Below, piece by piece: positions 19,764-30,643 of a DNA stretch of 64,000 nucleotides. Position 1 is the stretch's first letter. Each line of letters opens with the position of its first letter. Where the stretch lies: contig NZ_MSCH01000003.1 in the NCBI RefSeq assembly GCF_002954545.1, forward strand, positions 3,387,991 to 3,451,990, given 5' to 3'. Source of the stretch: Psychrosphaera saromensis (GTDB lineage: Bacteria > Pseudomonadota > Gammaproteobacteria > Enterobacterales > Alteromonadaceae). The notes beneath the pieces were generated by a model. The model worked only from the letters and a program-made list of their open reading frames with translations, was not told where the DNA came from and made no database searches. The translations under genes were made by a program, and so were the position numbers.

Positions 19764-20708
19764 TTACTGTTCTTCTATGTCTCCAACGCGGATTGGTTCA
19801 GACTCTTTAGCTTTACCTTGCATGATTGAGATTTCAACACGGCGGTTTCTTTTACGATTTTCTTCTGAGTCGTTTGGCACTAAAGGACGAGTATCCGCAT
19901 GACCCGTTATGATCAGGCGACCTTCATCAAAGCCAGGAGCAGTGAGCATTTCAACGGCAACAGCCACCGCTCGTTTTGAAGATAATTCCCAATTACTAGA
20001 AAATAACTCGTTAGTTACATCAACATCATCTGAATGACCAGAGACGGTTACTTCACCTGGTACGTCATTTAACAACAAAGCTATTTTTCTGATAATAGGT
20101 TTAAATTGAGTTTGTAAATAGGCAGAACCAGATGGGAAGGCGCCATTTTCACGGATGCGGATAATAATTTGTTGTCCCAACGACTCTAATTCAATAGCGC
20201 CGTCCATTATTTCTTTTTCCATTTGCTGAGCTACTTTTTTCATTAGCTCATTAACTTGGTCTTGTTCAGCCGCTGCTTCAGAAGCCGACTCAGACTCTGC
20301 ATCAGAGGTTGCAGAGCTCATCCCGCCACGTAATTCAGCCGTTTGTTCTTGGCGTCCGCCAGCGGATTCATCCTCACCCTCTTCAAATTCTAAAACTTGT
20401 TGAGTGATCTCTATTGTTTGTTGCTGCAAAATAGGAATTGGTGTTGGATCTGGGCGTCCCGGACGAAACTCTTGCGCAATGACCGAGGTCCCTTTTGGAA
20501 TATCTTTAACTTCTAGTTTGTTCTGAACACCAAAAGCAAACTTCATTGAGCCTGCTATTTGTTTAAACTTAAGCACGTCCATTTCAGCAAATGACAATAA
20601 CAATACAAAGAAACACATCAATAATGACATCAAATCGGCAAACGTTCCCATCCATGCAGGCAGGCCTTCAGGAGGACATTTAGGACATTCTTCTTCTTCT
20701 TCAATCAT
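19764..20708 (-). CDS. pomB: Sodium-type flagellar stator protein PomB
   Basis: 314 aa, near-identical in layout to Vibrio PomB. Single N-terminal membrane segment (about 20-42) with the ion-binding Asp25 in TFADLMSLLMCFFVLLLSF, the plug/linker block EMDVLKFKQIAGSMKFAFGVQN...FRPGRPDPTPI, a Glu/Ser/Ala-rich linker, and a C-terminal OmpA-like peptidoglycan-binding domain (VSGHSDDVDVTNELFSSNWELSSKRAV, NRKRNRRVEISIMQG). Pairs with PomA 55 nt upstream. Confidence 0.96.
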   Translation of the reverse strand: MIEEEEECPKCPPEGLPAWMGTFADLMSLLMCFFVLLLSFAEMDVLKFKQIAGSMKFAFGVQNKLEVKDIPKGTSVIAQEFRPGRPDPTPIPILQQQTIEITQQVLEFEEGEDESAGGRQEQTAELRGGMSSATSDAESESASEAAAEQDQVNELMKKVAQQMEKEIMDGAIELESLGQQIIIRIRENGAFPSGSAYLQTQFKPIIRKIALLLNDVPGEVTVSGHSDDVDVTNELFSSNWELSSKRAVAVAVEMLTAPGFDEGRLIITGHADTRPLVPNDSEENRKRNRRVEISIMQGKAKESEPIRVGDIEEQ

Positions 20709-20763
20709 TTAATTCTCAGTACAGTTTATCAAGGTCGCGCTATTCAATGGTTTATAAAAACAC

Positions 20764-21525
20764 TTACTCTTCTGTATTTATTTCACGCTTTGATGCCGGT
20801 AAATAGTTACGTAAAACACCTTCAATTACTTTCGGGTTTTGGCCGTCTTGAATGCCTAAAACACCGTCCATAATTAAACTTTGATTTATTTTCTCTTCGT
20901 CTTTACGCAAGTTCAATTTATTCGCCATCGGCAAGGCAATTACGTTTGCCAAAAATGCACCATATAATGTTGTTAACAAGGCAACCGCCATTGCAGGCCC
21001 GATTGATTTTGGATCATCCATGTTTGACAGCATGGCAACTAGACCAACTAGAGTACCAATCATTCCCATTGCAGGGCCTATATCACCTAGGGTTTTAAAT
21101 ATGCCAGCACCTAAATCGTGGCGCTCGGTAGTAAGAGAAATATCTTTGGATAAAGTAGCTCGAACAACGTCTCCGTCGTGGCCGTCAACTAATAGGTCAA
21201 CGCCCTTCTGTAAAAATTCATTACTGATTTCAGCTTCTTCTAATGCTAAAAAGCCACCTTTTCTGGCGGCGTCGGCAAGTTCAACTATTTTTTCAATAAG
21301 CTCATCAGGTGCTTCAATCTTAAAAGAAAATGCTTTACCGGCTATTTTACCCGCGCTGATAAACTGAGGAAGAGTGTAGTTAGCCAACAAAACAAAGGTT
21401 GAGCCACCAAAAACAATCGCAACTGAAGGAACGTCAATAAACATTCCCAAACCACCACCCATTACCATTGCCATGACAATGAAACCTGTGGCGCCGATCA
21501 TTCCAACAATCGTTGCTATATCCAC
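20764..21525 (-). CDS. pomA: Sodium-type flagellar stator protein PomA
   Basis: 253 aa, four transmembrane helices, MotA/PomA family. PomA-typical DAARKGGFLALEE, LLVDGHDGDVVRATL and the TM3-TM4 block GPAMGMIGTLVGLVAMLSNMDDPKSIGPAMAVALLTTLYGA. Forms the Na+-conducting torque unit with PomB; a polar, sodium-driven flagellum fits a marine lifestyle. First gene of pomAB, divergent from xseB. Confidence 0.96.
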   Translation of the reverse strand: MDIATIVGMIGATGFIVMAMVMGGGLGMFIDVPSVAIVFGGSTFVLLANYTLPQFISAGKIAGKAFSFKIEAPDELIEKIVELADAARKGGFLALEEAEISNEFLQKGVDLLVDGHDGDVVRATLSKDISLTTERHDLGAGIFKTLGDIGPAMGMIGTLVGLVAMLSNMDDPKSIGPAMAVALLTTLYGAFLANVIALPMANKLNLRKDEEKINQSLIMDGVLGIQDGQNPKVIEGVLRNYLPASKREINTEE

Positions 21526-21788
21526 TTTAAACTCCTAGTTGTTGGGTAATGTAATACCGATGAGGCTCAAGCCTACAAATAAAAAAACGTATTGCCAAGA
21601 AAATACTATAACACTTAATTATCGACAGTATTTCCGGCAACTTAAATATATTCAAACGCTTATCTTGTTAACTGGTTAAAGTTTATACCATCCACACCAA
21701 TATTAATGGATTCTGATTGAATAAACACCCCTTGTGCTGTAATTTACAATGCTGATTTTCTACAGGCGACAATTGAATTAAGGTTAAC

Positions 21789-22040
21789 ATGGCGACCACA
21801 AAATCCGTTTCTTTTGAAACTGCAATTAGTGAACTAGAAAGCATAGTCTCACAATTAGAATCTGGCGATCTTGAATTAGAACAATCTCTTACATTATTTG
21901 AGCGTGGCATCGAATTAACTCGCCTTAGTCAGTCAAAATTACAAGAAGCCGAACAAAAAGTACAAGTATTAATGGCAAAACAAGACCAATTAGAGTTACA
22001 GCCATTTGCTGCCAATGAACAATCCCATGGTGAAAGTTAA
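21789..22040 (+). CDS. xseB: Exodeoxyribonuclease VII small subunit
   Basis: 83 aa. Starts MATTKSVSFETAISELESIVSQLESGDLELEQSLTLFERG, the XseB signature, with AAGG upstream. The large subunit XseA is not in the window. It is followed by ispA at 2 nt and dxs at 8 nt further, the conserved xseB-ispA-dxs operon. Confidence 0.96.
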   Translation: MATTKSVSFETAISELESIVSQLESGDLELEQSLTLFERGIELTRLSQSKLQEAEQKVQVLMAKQDQLELQPFAANEQSHGES

Positions 22041-22042
22041 GC

Positions 22043-23014
22043 ATGGCTTCAACAGAACATGTTTCATCTGATACTTCATTAGCTGGCTCAATCAATGAAT
22101 ACAAAGGCCGAATAGAACGCTTTTTAACTAACGAGTTAAAAGACGCCAGTATTGACGAGCCTGTGTTAAAAAGCGCAATGGAGTATTCATTACTGCTTGG
22201 CGGAAAACGTCTACGTCCTTTTTTAGTGTATGCCACAGGCGAGCTATTTAATGCTAAGTCACAAGATTTAGATGCACCAGCAGCGGCTTTAGAAGCAATA
22301 CACAGTTACAGCTTAATTCATGACGATCTTCCAGCTATGGACGACGACGAGCTTAGGCGCGGCAGTCCAACTTGTCATATCAAATTTGATGAAGCCACCG
22401 CTATTTTAGCCGGCGACACATTACAGTCATTTGCGTTTAATGTATTGGCCAAACATAACTATATCGATGTATCGGCAACGCAAGTGGTGCAGATGTTTAC
22501 CTTGTTAACACAAGCCGCAACCGACATGTGCGCAGGACAAAGTATCGATTTGCAACAAACTAATACTTTGCAACAAAGCAGCAGTTTACAACAAACCAAT
22601 AACACGCCGGTTTCCAACTTAAACAAAGACGCATTGTTGACCAGTTTACAAGAAATGCATCGTTTAAAAACTGGCGCATTAATTAAAGCTTCCGTGCTAA
22701 TGGGCGCTATTTGTGGCTCGGCCACAGAGCTAGAGACCAAAATACTAAGTCAATATGCAGATGCAATTGGACTGGCATTTCAAGTTTGGGATGATGTATT
22801 AGACATTACCTCGGACACTGAAACCTTAGGTAAACCACAAGGTTCAGATGTTGCAGCGAACAAAACCACCTATCCAGCTATTTTGGGACTTGATGGCGCA
22901 AAACAAAAAGCGACAAATTTAATTACACAAGCAGTACACGCTTTACAACAATTACCGTACAATACGCTGCAATTAGAGCAACTAGCTTATTACATCATTG
23001 AACGAGACCATTAA
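22043..23014 (+). CDS. ispA: Farnesyl (polyprenyl) diphosphate synthase IspA
   Basis: Condenses IPP with DMAPP/GPP to FPP. 323 aa, longer than the ~300 of E. coli. First Asp-rich motif [14 protein letters not shown], second DDVLD. The extra length is a low-complexity segment between GQSIDLQQ and [13 protein letters not shown], with three near-copies of LQQ(T/S)N/S at about residues 170-195; it replaces a short loop. Translationally close to xseB and dxs. Confidence 0.95.
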   Translation: MASTEHVSSDTSLAGSINEYKGRIERFLTNELKDASIDEPVLKSAMEYSLLLGGKRLRPFLVYATGELFNAKSQDLDAPAAALEAIHSYSLIHDDLPAMDDDELRRGSPTCHIKFDEATAILAGDTLQSFAFNVLAKHNYIDVSATQVVQMFTLLTQAATDMCAGQSIDLQQTNTLQQSSSLQQTNNTPVSNLNKDALLTSLQEMHRLKTGALIKASVLMGAICGSATELETKILSQYADAIGLAFQVWDDVLDITSDTETLGKPQGSDVAANKTTYPAILGLDGAKQKATNLITQAVHALQQLPYNTLQLEQLAYYIIERDH

Positions 23015-23022
23015 GTTCACTT

Positions 23023-24915
23023 ATGACAGTAGATATTTCAAAATACCCAAATTTACAAAAAGCGTTAACGCCTCCGCAGTTACGCCAGATCCCACAAGAG
23101 CAATTAGGATTTGTGTGTAAAGAGTTACGCCAATATTTATTAAGTTCTGTTAGCAAAAGCTCAGGCCATTTTGCTTCGGGACTTGGTACGGTAGAATTAA
23201 CGGTTGCTTTACATTATGTGTATAACACACCTTACGACCGTTTAATTTGGGATGTGGGTCATCAAGCCTATCCGCATAAAATTATTACAGGCCGTGCTGA
23301 TCAAATTCATAGCATTCGTCAAAAAGACGGGCTTCACCCATTTCCTTGGCGCGAAGAAAGTGAATACGACACATTAAGTGTGGGTCATTCATCTACTTCA
23401 ATTAGTGCTGCATTAGGTATGGCTGTTGGTGCGCAAGCTGAACATAAAGCCAATCCAAGCCAAGAAAGTAGAAAAGTGTGTGCGGTTATTGGTGATGGTG
23501 CAATGACAGCAGGTATGGCATTTGAAGCCATGAACCACGCCGGTGATATTAAGCCAGACATGTTAGTTGTACTTAATGATAACGACATGTCTATTTCTGA
23601 AAACGTAGGTGCGTTAAATAGCCATATGGCTAAGCTGCTATCTGGTAGCCTTTACACTACGTTAAGAGAAGGCAGTAAAAAATTATTAAGCGGTATTCCA
23701 CCAATCAAAGAATTGGCTGGCCGCGCAGAAGAACACTTAAAAGGTATGGTTGTTCCTAGCACCATATTTGAAGAACTTGGTTTTAATTATATTGGACCAA
23801 TTGACGGACACGACATAAATGGTTTGGTTAACACCTTACGTAATATGCGTAATTTATCGGGTCCTCAGTTTTTACATATTATTACCAAAAAAGGCAAAGG
23901 TTATGAACCTGCCGAACAAGACCCTATTAAATACCATGCCGTGCCAAAATTTGATCCCGCGTTAACTTCGTTACCGTCGTCAAAAAACAGCAAACCAACC
24001 TATTCTAAAATATTTGGTCAATGGTTATGCGACATGGCAAGCCAAGATCCAAAACTAATGGCGGTAACACCGGCCATGCGTGAAGGTTCTGGTATGGTTG
24101 AATTTTCTAAACAATTCCCTGAGCAATATTTTGATACCGCGATTGCCGAGCAACATGCAGTTACGTTTGCCGCAGGACTTGCTTGTGAAGGTTTTAATCC
24201 AATCGTTGCAATCTACTCAAGCTTTTTACAACGAGCCTATGACCAATTAATTCACGATGTTGCCATTATGAATTTACCTGTGTTATTTGCCATTGACCGC
24301 GCTGGCATAGTCGGAGCCGATGGCCCAACTCACCAAGGCACGTTTGATTTAAGCTTTTTACGTTGTGTACCAAATTTAGTGATTATGGCACCGAGTGACG
24401 AAAACGAATGTCGTCAAATGTTGTACACAGGTCATAAGTTAAATAAACCATCTGCGGTTCGTTACCCTAGAGGTGTTGGCCGTGGAATTGAAGCACAGCA
24501 AACCATGCTTGAGTTGGAAATTGGCAAAGCTAATGTCATCACAGAAACCAAACAAGACGATTTAGTTATTTTAAACTTTGGTACTTTTTTAGCAGAAGCT
24601 GAAATTGCAGCAAAAGCATTAAATGCCTCTGTCGTTGATATGCGCTTTGTGAAACCAATGGACTTAGCTTTATTAGATAAGGTTGCAGCTCAATACAAAA
24701 CGATTGTGACCATTGAAGACAACGCTATTGCAGGCGGTGCTGGTTCTGGTGTTAATGAATACCTAAACGCCAAACGTTTTAATAATTCAGTATTAAATAT
24801 TGGTTTACCGGATCAGTTTATTAAACACGGTACTCAAGAAGAGATTTACCAAGAGCTTATGCTCGACGCCAAAGGCTTACAGCAACAAATAGAGACGTTT
24901 TTAGCGATTAGTTAA
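23023..24915 (+). CDS. dxs: 1-deoxy-D-xylulose-5-phosphate synthase
   Basis: First MEP-pathway enzyme, thiamine diphosphate dependent, 630 aa. TPP/Mg site [18 protein letters not shown]...[12 protein letters not shown], pyrimidine-domain [33 protein letters not shown] and catalytic-region [11 protein letters not shown]. Last gene of xseB-ispA-dxs; a strong terminator follows. Confidence 0.98.
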   Translation: MTVDISKYPNLQKALTPPQLRQIPQEQLGFVCKELRQYLLSSVSKSSGHFASGLGTVELTVALHYVYNTPYDRLIWDVGHQAYPHKIITGRADQIHSIRQKDGLHPFPWREESEYDTLSVGHSSTSISAALGMAVGAQAEHKANPSQESRKVCAVIGDGAMTAGMAFEAMNHAGDIKPDMLVVLNDNDMSISENVGALNSHMAKLLSGSLYTTLREGSKKLLSGIPPIKELAGRAEEHLKGMVVPSTIFEELGFNYIGPIDGHDINGLVNTLRNMRNLSGPQFLHIITKKGKGYEPAEQDPIKYHAVPKFDPALTSLPSSKNSKPTYSKIFGQWLCDMASQDPKLMAVTPAMREGSGMVEFSKQFPEQYFDTAIAEQHAVTFAAGLACEGFNPIVAIYSSFLQRAYDQLIHDVAIMNLPVLFAIDRAGIVGADGPTHQGTFDLSFLRCVPNLVIMAPSDENECRQMLYTGHKLNKPSAVRYPRGVGRGIEAQQTMLELEIGKANVITETKQDDLVILNFGTFLAEAEIAAKALNASVVDMRFVKPMDLALLDKVAAQYKTIVTIEDNAIAGGAGSGVNEYLNAKRFNNSVLNIGLPDQFIKHGTQEEIYQELMLDAKGLQQQIETFLAIS

Positions 24916-24954
24916 ATGCTCTTGTAGTAAATGCGTTAAGCAAATAGCGCAAAT

Positions 24955-24986
24955 AAAAAAAACAGCTCAAATGAGCTGTTTTTTTG
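24955..24986. terminator. Rho-independent terminator of dxs, bidirectional
   Basis: A-run plus stem AACAGCTC / GAGCTGTT, then a run of seven or more T on plus. Confidence 0.93.
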
Positions 24987-25115
24987 TTTTACCTAATACC
25001 AATTACATTAATTATCCATCTCAAACTAACTTGTTAATTTACGGGTATGAAGTTTCAGCAAGCTTTAACTTGATTAAATTAACTAGCAAGCTCTTTCATT
25101 TTATTAATTAGTATT

Positions 25116-26498
25116 TCAATCTAATTGCTCTGCGTATGCATTCCATAATTCAGCTGCCGATGTGTCGATATTATTACCAAATAAACTGCTAGATACACTT
25201 TCACCTTGGATTGAAAAGTAACGGTCTGAATAATCAAACATTGCAGGCCAACCCCATTGTTCTGTTGCCCCCATCATTTTTACAGCTAAGGAAGTTACTA
25301 CATAAACATTACCTGTCACAGTACGATACCTTGATCCCCAGTCTGCATTTAAAAAGTTAGCAGTTCCATCCCAGTAACGAATGCCCCATTCAGGTAAACC
25401 TATATCTGCACTTGTGTAATCTATTTGATCTTCATCATCATCAGCAACCGTACGGTCTATCTCAGTTTGGCTTACATAAAAAGTTTGTTGGTCTTCTGAA
25501 AACAACAAATTATTACCATTTTCAGCATCTGCTGCGGCTAACATGCCAGAATGATTTAATACCAGTCCAGCAATTAGCAAAGGTAATTTACGCCCTTGAT
25601 TGTGTCCGCCACTGTTATACCAATAATAACCTCCTTTACCGTCTATTGGCCCATTGCCTAATACACCATAAATATCAATGCCATATTGAACCATGGCAAC
25701 TAAAGCATCTTGTTTTTCAGCATCGGTATAATCAAGCTGTAATTGCAAACCAATAATGCCAGTTAACTTGCCAAGTTCACGGCCATAAAGAGGCATTGAT
25801 GATTCTGGATGAATCTCTCGTTGTGTCCACTCTGTATTATGATCTAACCAAACCCCTTCAATATATGGGACATAATCACTGATATCAGGCGTGGTTTCTA
25901 AGCGAGCATATTTACCTAATACGTTAAAGTCCAAGTCCGTTAATGTAGCAAGGATACTTTTATCTGTACCTACATAAGCAGGTCGAAATGAGTTATCTGG
26001 TGGCGTTTCGCTGAGAATTGTTAATATCGCAGCTTGAGTAATAAATGGACGTTGCGTATTTTCTTGTTTAGAAATCGCTTTAATTACTGAATTTCCAGCG
26101 GCTAAAATTAAAGATTCGCCCGTGTTCCCAGGATCTACATTTTTACTTGAGTCATAGGCCATATCGGTATTAGTGACATCTAAGTCTCTAAGAGCGTCAA
26201 ACCCTTGAGTACTTTCGTTAAGTGGATTGATTTCAGCGCCGTTACGTACTCGGCCATTGTCATCAAATGAGTCTGGAGTAATAGAGGTGATCTCTACATT
26301 TCCACCATTATTATGAACCCACCACTGACCATCTAAAAACTGGCCAGTTTCATATTCTTCAGCAAAATAAAAAGTAATATCACCCGATGTCACCAAACTG
26401 GCGACAGTATCAAATTCATCAGGAAACTGTTCTTTTGAATCATCGGAGCTACAACTGCTCAGGCTTAATAGCACTAACAAAATAATACTGTGTTTCAT
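25116..26498 (-). CDS. Secreted lipoprotein of unknown function
   Basis: 460 aa. Lipoprotein signal MKHSIILLVLLSLSSC with lipid-acceptor Cys16, then an acidic Ser/Asp linker. The N-terminal part (residues 40-120: DITFYFAEEYETGQFLDGQWWVHN, ITPDSFDDNGRVRNGAEINP) and the helical, Trp/Gly-rich C-terminal half (YYWYNSGGHNQGRKLPLLIAGL, PEWGIRYWDG) remind me of uncharacterised secreted proteins of marine polysaccharide degraders. I cannot name a catalytic family or active site. Stands alone between dxs and argS. Confidence 0.72.
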   Translation of the reverse strand: MKHSIILLVLLSLSSCSSDDSKEQFPDEFDTVASLVTSGDITFYFAEEYETGQFLDGQWWVHNNGGNVEITSITPDSFDDNGRVRNGAEINPLNESTQGFDALRDLDVTNTDMAYDSSKNVDPGNTGESLILAAGNSVIKAISKQENTQRPFITQAAILTILSETPPDNSFRPAYVGTDKSILATLTDLDFNVLGKYARLETTPDISDYVPYIEGVWLDHNTEWTQREIHPESSMPLYGRELGKLTGIIGLQLQLDYTDAEKQDALVAMVQYGIDIYGVLGNGPIDGKGGYYWYNSGGHNQGRKLPLLIAGLVLNHSGMLAAADAENGNNLLFSEDQQTFYVSQTEIDRTVADDDEDQIDYTSADIGLPEWGIRYWDGTANFLNADWGSRYRTVTGNVYVVTSLAVKMMGATEQWGWPAMFDYSDRYFSIQGESVSSSLFGNNIDTSAAELWNAYAEQLD

Positions 26499-26611
26499 AT
26501 AAGCTCCCTTGTTTTTATCTGGTTAATTAATACACGGCTGATATTAACCTTATTTAATTAACGTTACCAATCGGTTTACTTAATTCCATTTTTAATACTT
26601 AGCTCCTTTTA

Positions 26612-26647
26612 AAACAAAAAAAAACGAAACCTTTTGGCTTCGCTTTT
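26612..26647 (-). terminator. Rho-independent terminator of argS
   Basis: On minus: AAGCGAAGCC - AAAA - GGTTTCGTT stem-loop followed by nine T. Lies 70 nt after the argS stop. Confidence 0.85.
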
Positions 26648-26718
26648 CTTATGAAGATCATATTTTAAATATAGATCGTCTTTTTATTATAAATCGTACT
26701 CTTTACATTGTGCGAAAA

Positions 26719-28455
26719 TTACATTTTTTCCATTGTTTCTATACCTAACAGGTCCAAGCCTTTTTGCAGCGTATTCGCCACTAACAAACTTAATGCCAAA
26801 CGGCTGTTTTTAGTCTCTTCTGGAATACCGTCTTTTAACATAGGGCATGCTTCGTAGAACGTCATAAACAAGCTTGAAAGTTCATACAGGTATGAACATA
26901 ACAAATGCGGTGTTAAGTTTGCGCTTACGCCGTTAATGGCTTCAACAAACTGTAATAACTTAACCGCCAATGCTTTTTCTTGAGCCGCTTCAATGATAAC
27001 AGTCGCGTTAAAGTCACTTGCGTCCAATCCAGCTTTACGGAAAATACTTTTAATACGCGTATAAGCATATTGTAAATATGGTGCGGTATCGCCTTCAAAG
27101 CTGAGCATAGTGTCCCAGTTGAAAATGTAATCAGTCGTACGGTTTTTACTTAAATCCGCATACTTGATTGCACCAATACCAACTTTACGAGCAATTTCTT
27201 TTTGCTCTTGTGCCGTTAAACCAGAGTCACGTTCTGCTAATAACTTTTCAGCACGTTCAACAGCTTCATCTAATAACTCAACTAGCTTAACAGTGCCGCC
27301 AGTACGTGTTTTAAATGGCTTACCGTCTTTACCTAACATCATGCCAAACGGGCCATGTTCGTAAGTCGTCGACTCTTTAATTAATCCGCCTTTACGACCC
27401 ACTAATTCAGCTTGTTTAAAGTGATACGCTTGACGAGCATCCGTGAAAATAATAATACGGTCAGCGCCTAGTTCAAAAGAACGATACTTCATTGCGGCTA
27501 AATCCGTTGTGGAATATAAAAAACCACCGCCAGATTTTTCAACAATAAACACTGAAGGCTCACCGTCTTTATTGGCTAACTCTTGTAAAAATACAGCTTG
27601 AGCACCTTGCGATTCAACCACAATACCTTGTTGTTTAAGGTCGGCAACCACATCAGCTAACATTGGGTTGTAAGCACTTTCGCCCATAATGTCTTCGTGT
27701 TTTAAGTTTACGTTTAGTTTTTTGTAAACTTCTTCACTGTGTAAAATAGACACGTCGATAAACTGCTGCCAAAGCTTTTTACATTCAGCGTCACCGCCTT
27801 GTAACTTAACAACGTAAGCTCTTGCTCTGTCGGCAAAACCTTCTTCTTCGTCAAAACGAACTTTAGCCTGACGGTAAAAATCTTCTAAATCTGACAATGC
27901 CGTGGTGGCGACTTCTGACGCTTGTAACTTATCTTGTAAATGCGCAATCAACATACCAAATTGCGTGCCCCAATCACCCATGTGATTTTGACGAATAACG
28001 TTATGGCCAAGAAAATCAATAACGTTAGCAACCGCATCACCAATAATGGTCGAGCGTAAATGACCAACGTGCATTTCTTTAGCTAGGTTTGGTGCTGACA
28101 AATCAACAACAACCGTTTTAGCGGGTTCTTTTTCAACAGATAAACGTGCATCAGACAGCGCAGTTTCTACTTGTTTGGCTAACCACTGTGGTTTTAACTT
28201 AACATTAATAAAACCAGGACCTGCAATTTCTAAGCTTTCAGCTACGTCGTCCAATTCAACTACATCTAATATTTGTTGTGCAATTTGACGAGGGTTTTGT
28301 TTAAGCATTTTAGCCAGTGCCATCGCACCATTAAATTGATATTCACCAAATTCAGGGCGGTTACTTCGCGCTAAAGGCGCAGGTGCATTTTCAGCCCCTT
28401 CAATTTTGGCTAACGCTTGTTTAAATCTATCTTGTACTAGCTGAAAAACATTCAT
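26719..28455 (-). CDS. argS: Arginyl-tRNA synthetase
   Basis: Class I synthetase, 578 aa, the usual length. N-terminal Add1 domain ([20 protein letters not shown]), HIGH-type motif [12 protein letters not shown] after PNLAKEM, no canonical KMSKS as in most ArgS ([14 protein letters not shown] at that place), and a C-terminal DALR anticodon-binding domain. Its 5' leader on the minus strand contains an 11-copy heptamer repeat 60-136 nt upstream of the start. Confidence 0.98.
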   Translation of the reverse strand: MNVFQLVQDRFKQALAKIEGAENAPAPLARSNRPEFGEYQFNGAMALAKMLKQNPRQIAQQILDVVELDDVAESLEIAGPGFINVKLKPQWLAKQVETALSDARLSVEKEPAKTVVVDLSAPNLAKEMHVGHLRSTIIGDAVANVIDFLGHNVIRQNHMGDWGTQFGMLIAHLQDKLQASEVATTALSDLEDFYRQAKVRFDEEEGFADRARAYVVKLQGGDAECKKLWQQFIDVSILHSEEVYKKLNVNLKHEDIMGESAYNPMLADVVADLKQQGIVVESQGAQAVFLQELANKDGEPSVFIVEKSGGGFLYSTTDLAAMKYRSFELGADRIIIFTDARQAYHFKQAELVGRKGGLIKESTTYEHGPFGMMLGKDGKPFKTRTGGTVKLVELLDEAVERAEKLLAERDSGLTAQEQKEIARKVGIGAIKYADLSKNRTTDYIFNWDTMLSFEGDTAPYLQYAYTRIKSIFRKAGLDASDFNATVIIEAAQEKALAVKLLQFVEAINGVSANLTPHLLCSYLYELSSLFMTFYEACPMLKDGIPEETKNSRLALSLLVANTLQKGLDLLGIETMEKM

Positions 28456-28514
28456 TCTTTTTTACCTTGCTGAGTCTTATTTTTACTCGGTCTAACTGTA
28501 TTAATTAAAAATAC

Positions 28515-28591
28515 AAGCTGTAAGCTGTAAGCTGTAAGCTGTAAGCTGTAAGCTGTAAGCTGTAAGCTGTAAGCTGTAAGCTGTAAGCTGT
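28515..28591. repeat. Heptamer tandem repeat, 11 perfect copies
   Basis: Unit AAGCTGT (minus strand ACAGCTT) repeated 11 times without error, 77 bp, in the 350-nt argS-prfC gap. No coding gene spans it. Seven-base unit length is shared with the arrays behind oxyR and upstream of the GNAT gene at 47.8 kb. Confidence 0.97.
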
Positions 28592-28707
28592 AAAAGCGTA
28601 ACTTAATATTAGTTCAATCAAACTCTTTTATATTGAAGCTATTTTGTTCGAGGTCTAGGACAAAAGAACAATAATAAAATCAGTTTCTTTTGATTCTAAT
28701 TGCAGAT

Positions 28708-28785
28708 GAATCGTTCGAGGTTGAGTAAGAAGCGCGCAATGTATGCCAATACATGAGCACTTCGAACGATAAGATCGGACGATTC
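28708..28785. repeat. Nested inverted-repeat element in argS-prfC gap
   Basis: Three inverted pairs share one centre region: GAATCGT/ACGATTC (outer), CGTTCGA/TCGAACG (middle), ATGTAT/ATACAT (inner, 4-nt loop). A related motif, GTTCGAGGT, starts a second smaller inverted repeat (TTGTTC/GAACAA) at 28644-28671. Looks like a structured RNA trailer of prfC or a dispersed intergenic repeat; which one cannot be told from one copy. Confidence 0.65.
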
Positions 28786-28805
28786 AGCAAATATTAGTTC
28801 AAAAG

Positions 28806-30395
28806 CTAGTGTTCACGAGTTTCTGTGAACATTACCTCTGGATATCGCTCTTTGGACAAGTTCAGATTAACCCTTGTTGGTGCGATATACGTTAAGTTGT
28901 TACCACCATCTAGTGCTAAATTGATTGAACACTTACGTCTAAATTCGTCGAATTTCTTCTCGTCTTCGCAGCTTACCCAACGTGCTGTCGCTACGTTAAT
29001 GGCTTCGTAAATAGCTTCTACGTTGTATTCAGATTTTAAACGTTGTACTACAACGTCAAACTGTAGAATACCGACGGCGCCTACGATTAAATCGTTGTTA
29101 TCTAGTGGTCTAAATAACTGCACTGCACCTTCTTCCGAAAGCTGAATAAGACCTTTTAACAATTGTTTTTGTTTTAATGGATCTTTTAAGCGAATACGGC
29201 GGAATAGCTCTGGTGCAAAGTTTGGAATACCTGCAAATTTAAAGTCTTCACCTTGGCTGAATGTATCGCCAATTTGAATGGTGCCGTGGTTATGTAAACC
29301 AATAATGTCGCCTGGGTAAGCTTCTTCTACCGCTGAACGGTCGCCGGCAACAAAGGTTAATGCGTCTGAAATACGAACATCTTTACCAAGACGAACATGT
29401 TTCATCTTCATGCCCTTTTCGTATTTGCCTGACACAATACGCATGAAAGCAACACGGTCACGATGTTTTGGGTCCATGTTTGCTTGAATTTTAAATATGA
29501 AACCTGAAAAGTTCTCTTCGTTTGCTACCACTTCGCGCACGGATGTTTGACGTGGCATAGGTGTTGGTGCCCACTCGGTTAATCCATCTAACATGTGATC
29601 AACACCAAAGTTACCTAATGCAGTACCAAAAAATACAGGCGTTAATTCACCAGCTAAAAACAAGTCACGGTCAAATTCATTAGACGCACCAATAACAAGT
29701 TCTAACTCTTCACGCATTTGTATGGCTAAGTCCTCACCTATGGCGGTATCAATGTCTGGGTTGTTTAAGCCTTTAATGGTTCTCACTTCTTGAACCGTAG
29801 CGCCTTGACCCGTTTGATACAAAATAACTTCGTCACGGTGAATATGGTAAACACCTTTAAATAATTTACCGCAACCAATTGGCCAAGTAATTGGCGCACA
29901 AGCGATTTTCAATTCGTCTTCAACTTCGTCCAATACTTCCATTGGGTCACGAATATCACGGTCGACTTTGTTCATAAACGTAATGATTGGCGTGTCACGT
30001 AAACGCGTAACTTCCATTAATTTACGAGTACGGTCTTCTACACCTTTAGCCGCGTCGATTACCATTAAACATGAATCCACAGCGGTAAGCGTACGGTAAG
30101 TATCTTCCGAGAAGTCTTCGTGTCCTGGGGTATCCAATAAGTTAACTAAGCTGCCTTTGTAAGGAAATTGCATAACAGATGTGGTGATAGAAATACCACG
30201 GTCTTTTTCCATTTCCATCCAGTCAGACTTGGCGTGTTGGTTTGACCCACGACCTTTTACCGTACCGGCTTTTTGCAAATGGTTCCCATACAGTAATACT
30301 TTTTCTGTAATGGTGGTTTTACCGGCATCTGGATGCGAGATAATCGCAAACGTGCGTCGGCACTCTATTTCTTTGTTTAACTGAACATCTGTCAT
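28806..30395 (-). CDS. prfC: Peptide chain release factor 3
   Basis: GTPase that recycles RF1/RF2 from the ribosome. 529 aa, matching E. coli RF3. G1 SHPDAGKTT, switch and G3 [17 protein letters not shown]4 FMNKVDRD, then RF3 beta-barrel and C-terminal domains (LEFDVV-type block [19 protein letters not shown]). Appears to be transcribed alone; argS lies 350 nt downstream on the same strand. Confidence 0.98.
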   Translation of the reverse strand: MTDVQLNKEIECRRTFAIISHPDAGKTTITEKVLLYGNHLQKAGTVKGRGSNQHAKSDWMEMEKDRGISITTSVMQFPYKGSLVNLLDTPGHEDFSEDTYRTLTAVDSCLMVIDAAKGVEDRTRKLMEVTRLRDTPIITFMNKVDRDIRDPMEVLDEVEDELKIACAPITWPIGCGKLFKGVYHIHRDEVILYQTGQGATVQEVRTIKGLNNPDIDTAIGEDLAIQMREELELVIGASNEFDRDLFLAGELTPVFFGTALGNFGVDHMLDGLTEWAPTPMPRQTSVREVVANEENFSGFIFKIQANMDPKHRDRVAFMRIVSGKYEKGMKMKHVRLGKDVRISDALTFVAGDRSAVEEAYPGDIIGLHNHGTIQIGDTFSQGEDFKFAGIPNFAPELFRRIRLKDPLKQKQLLKGLIQLSEEGAVQLFRPLDNNDLIVGAVGILQFDVVVQRLKSEYNVEAIYEAINVATARWVSCEDEKKFDEFRRKCSINLALDGGNNLTYIAPTRVNLNLSKERYPEVMFTETREH

Positions 30396-30643
30396 TTATA
30401 TTTTCTTTTATCGGGGTGCTAACGGGAACACTAAAACCGGCACTAAAAATCGCTCTAATAAATATCGTGCTTAGTGTGCTTTTAACTGTCGTTAGTTGGA
30501 AAAATTTTAATGGCGCGATTATACATAAGAGTAAGGGAATTGAGTAGTAATCCATCACGGCAAATGTAATTAATTACGCAATAACCTATGAGATTTGGAA
30601 TAAGGTTAACCTGAGGTGCTTTTTCAGCGGTTAGCGACTGACT

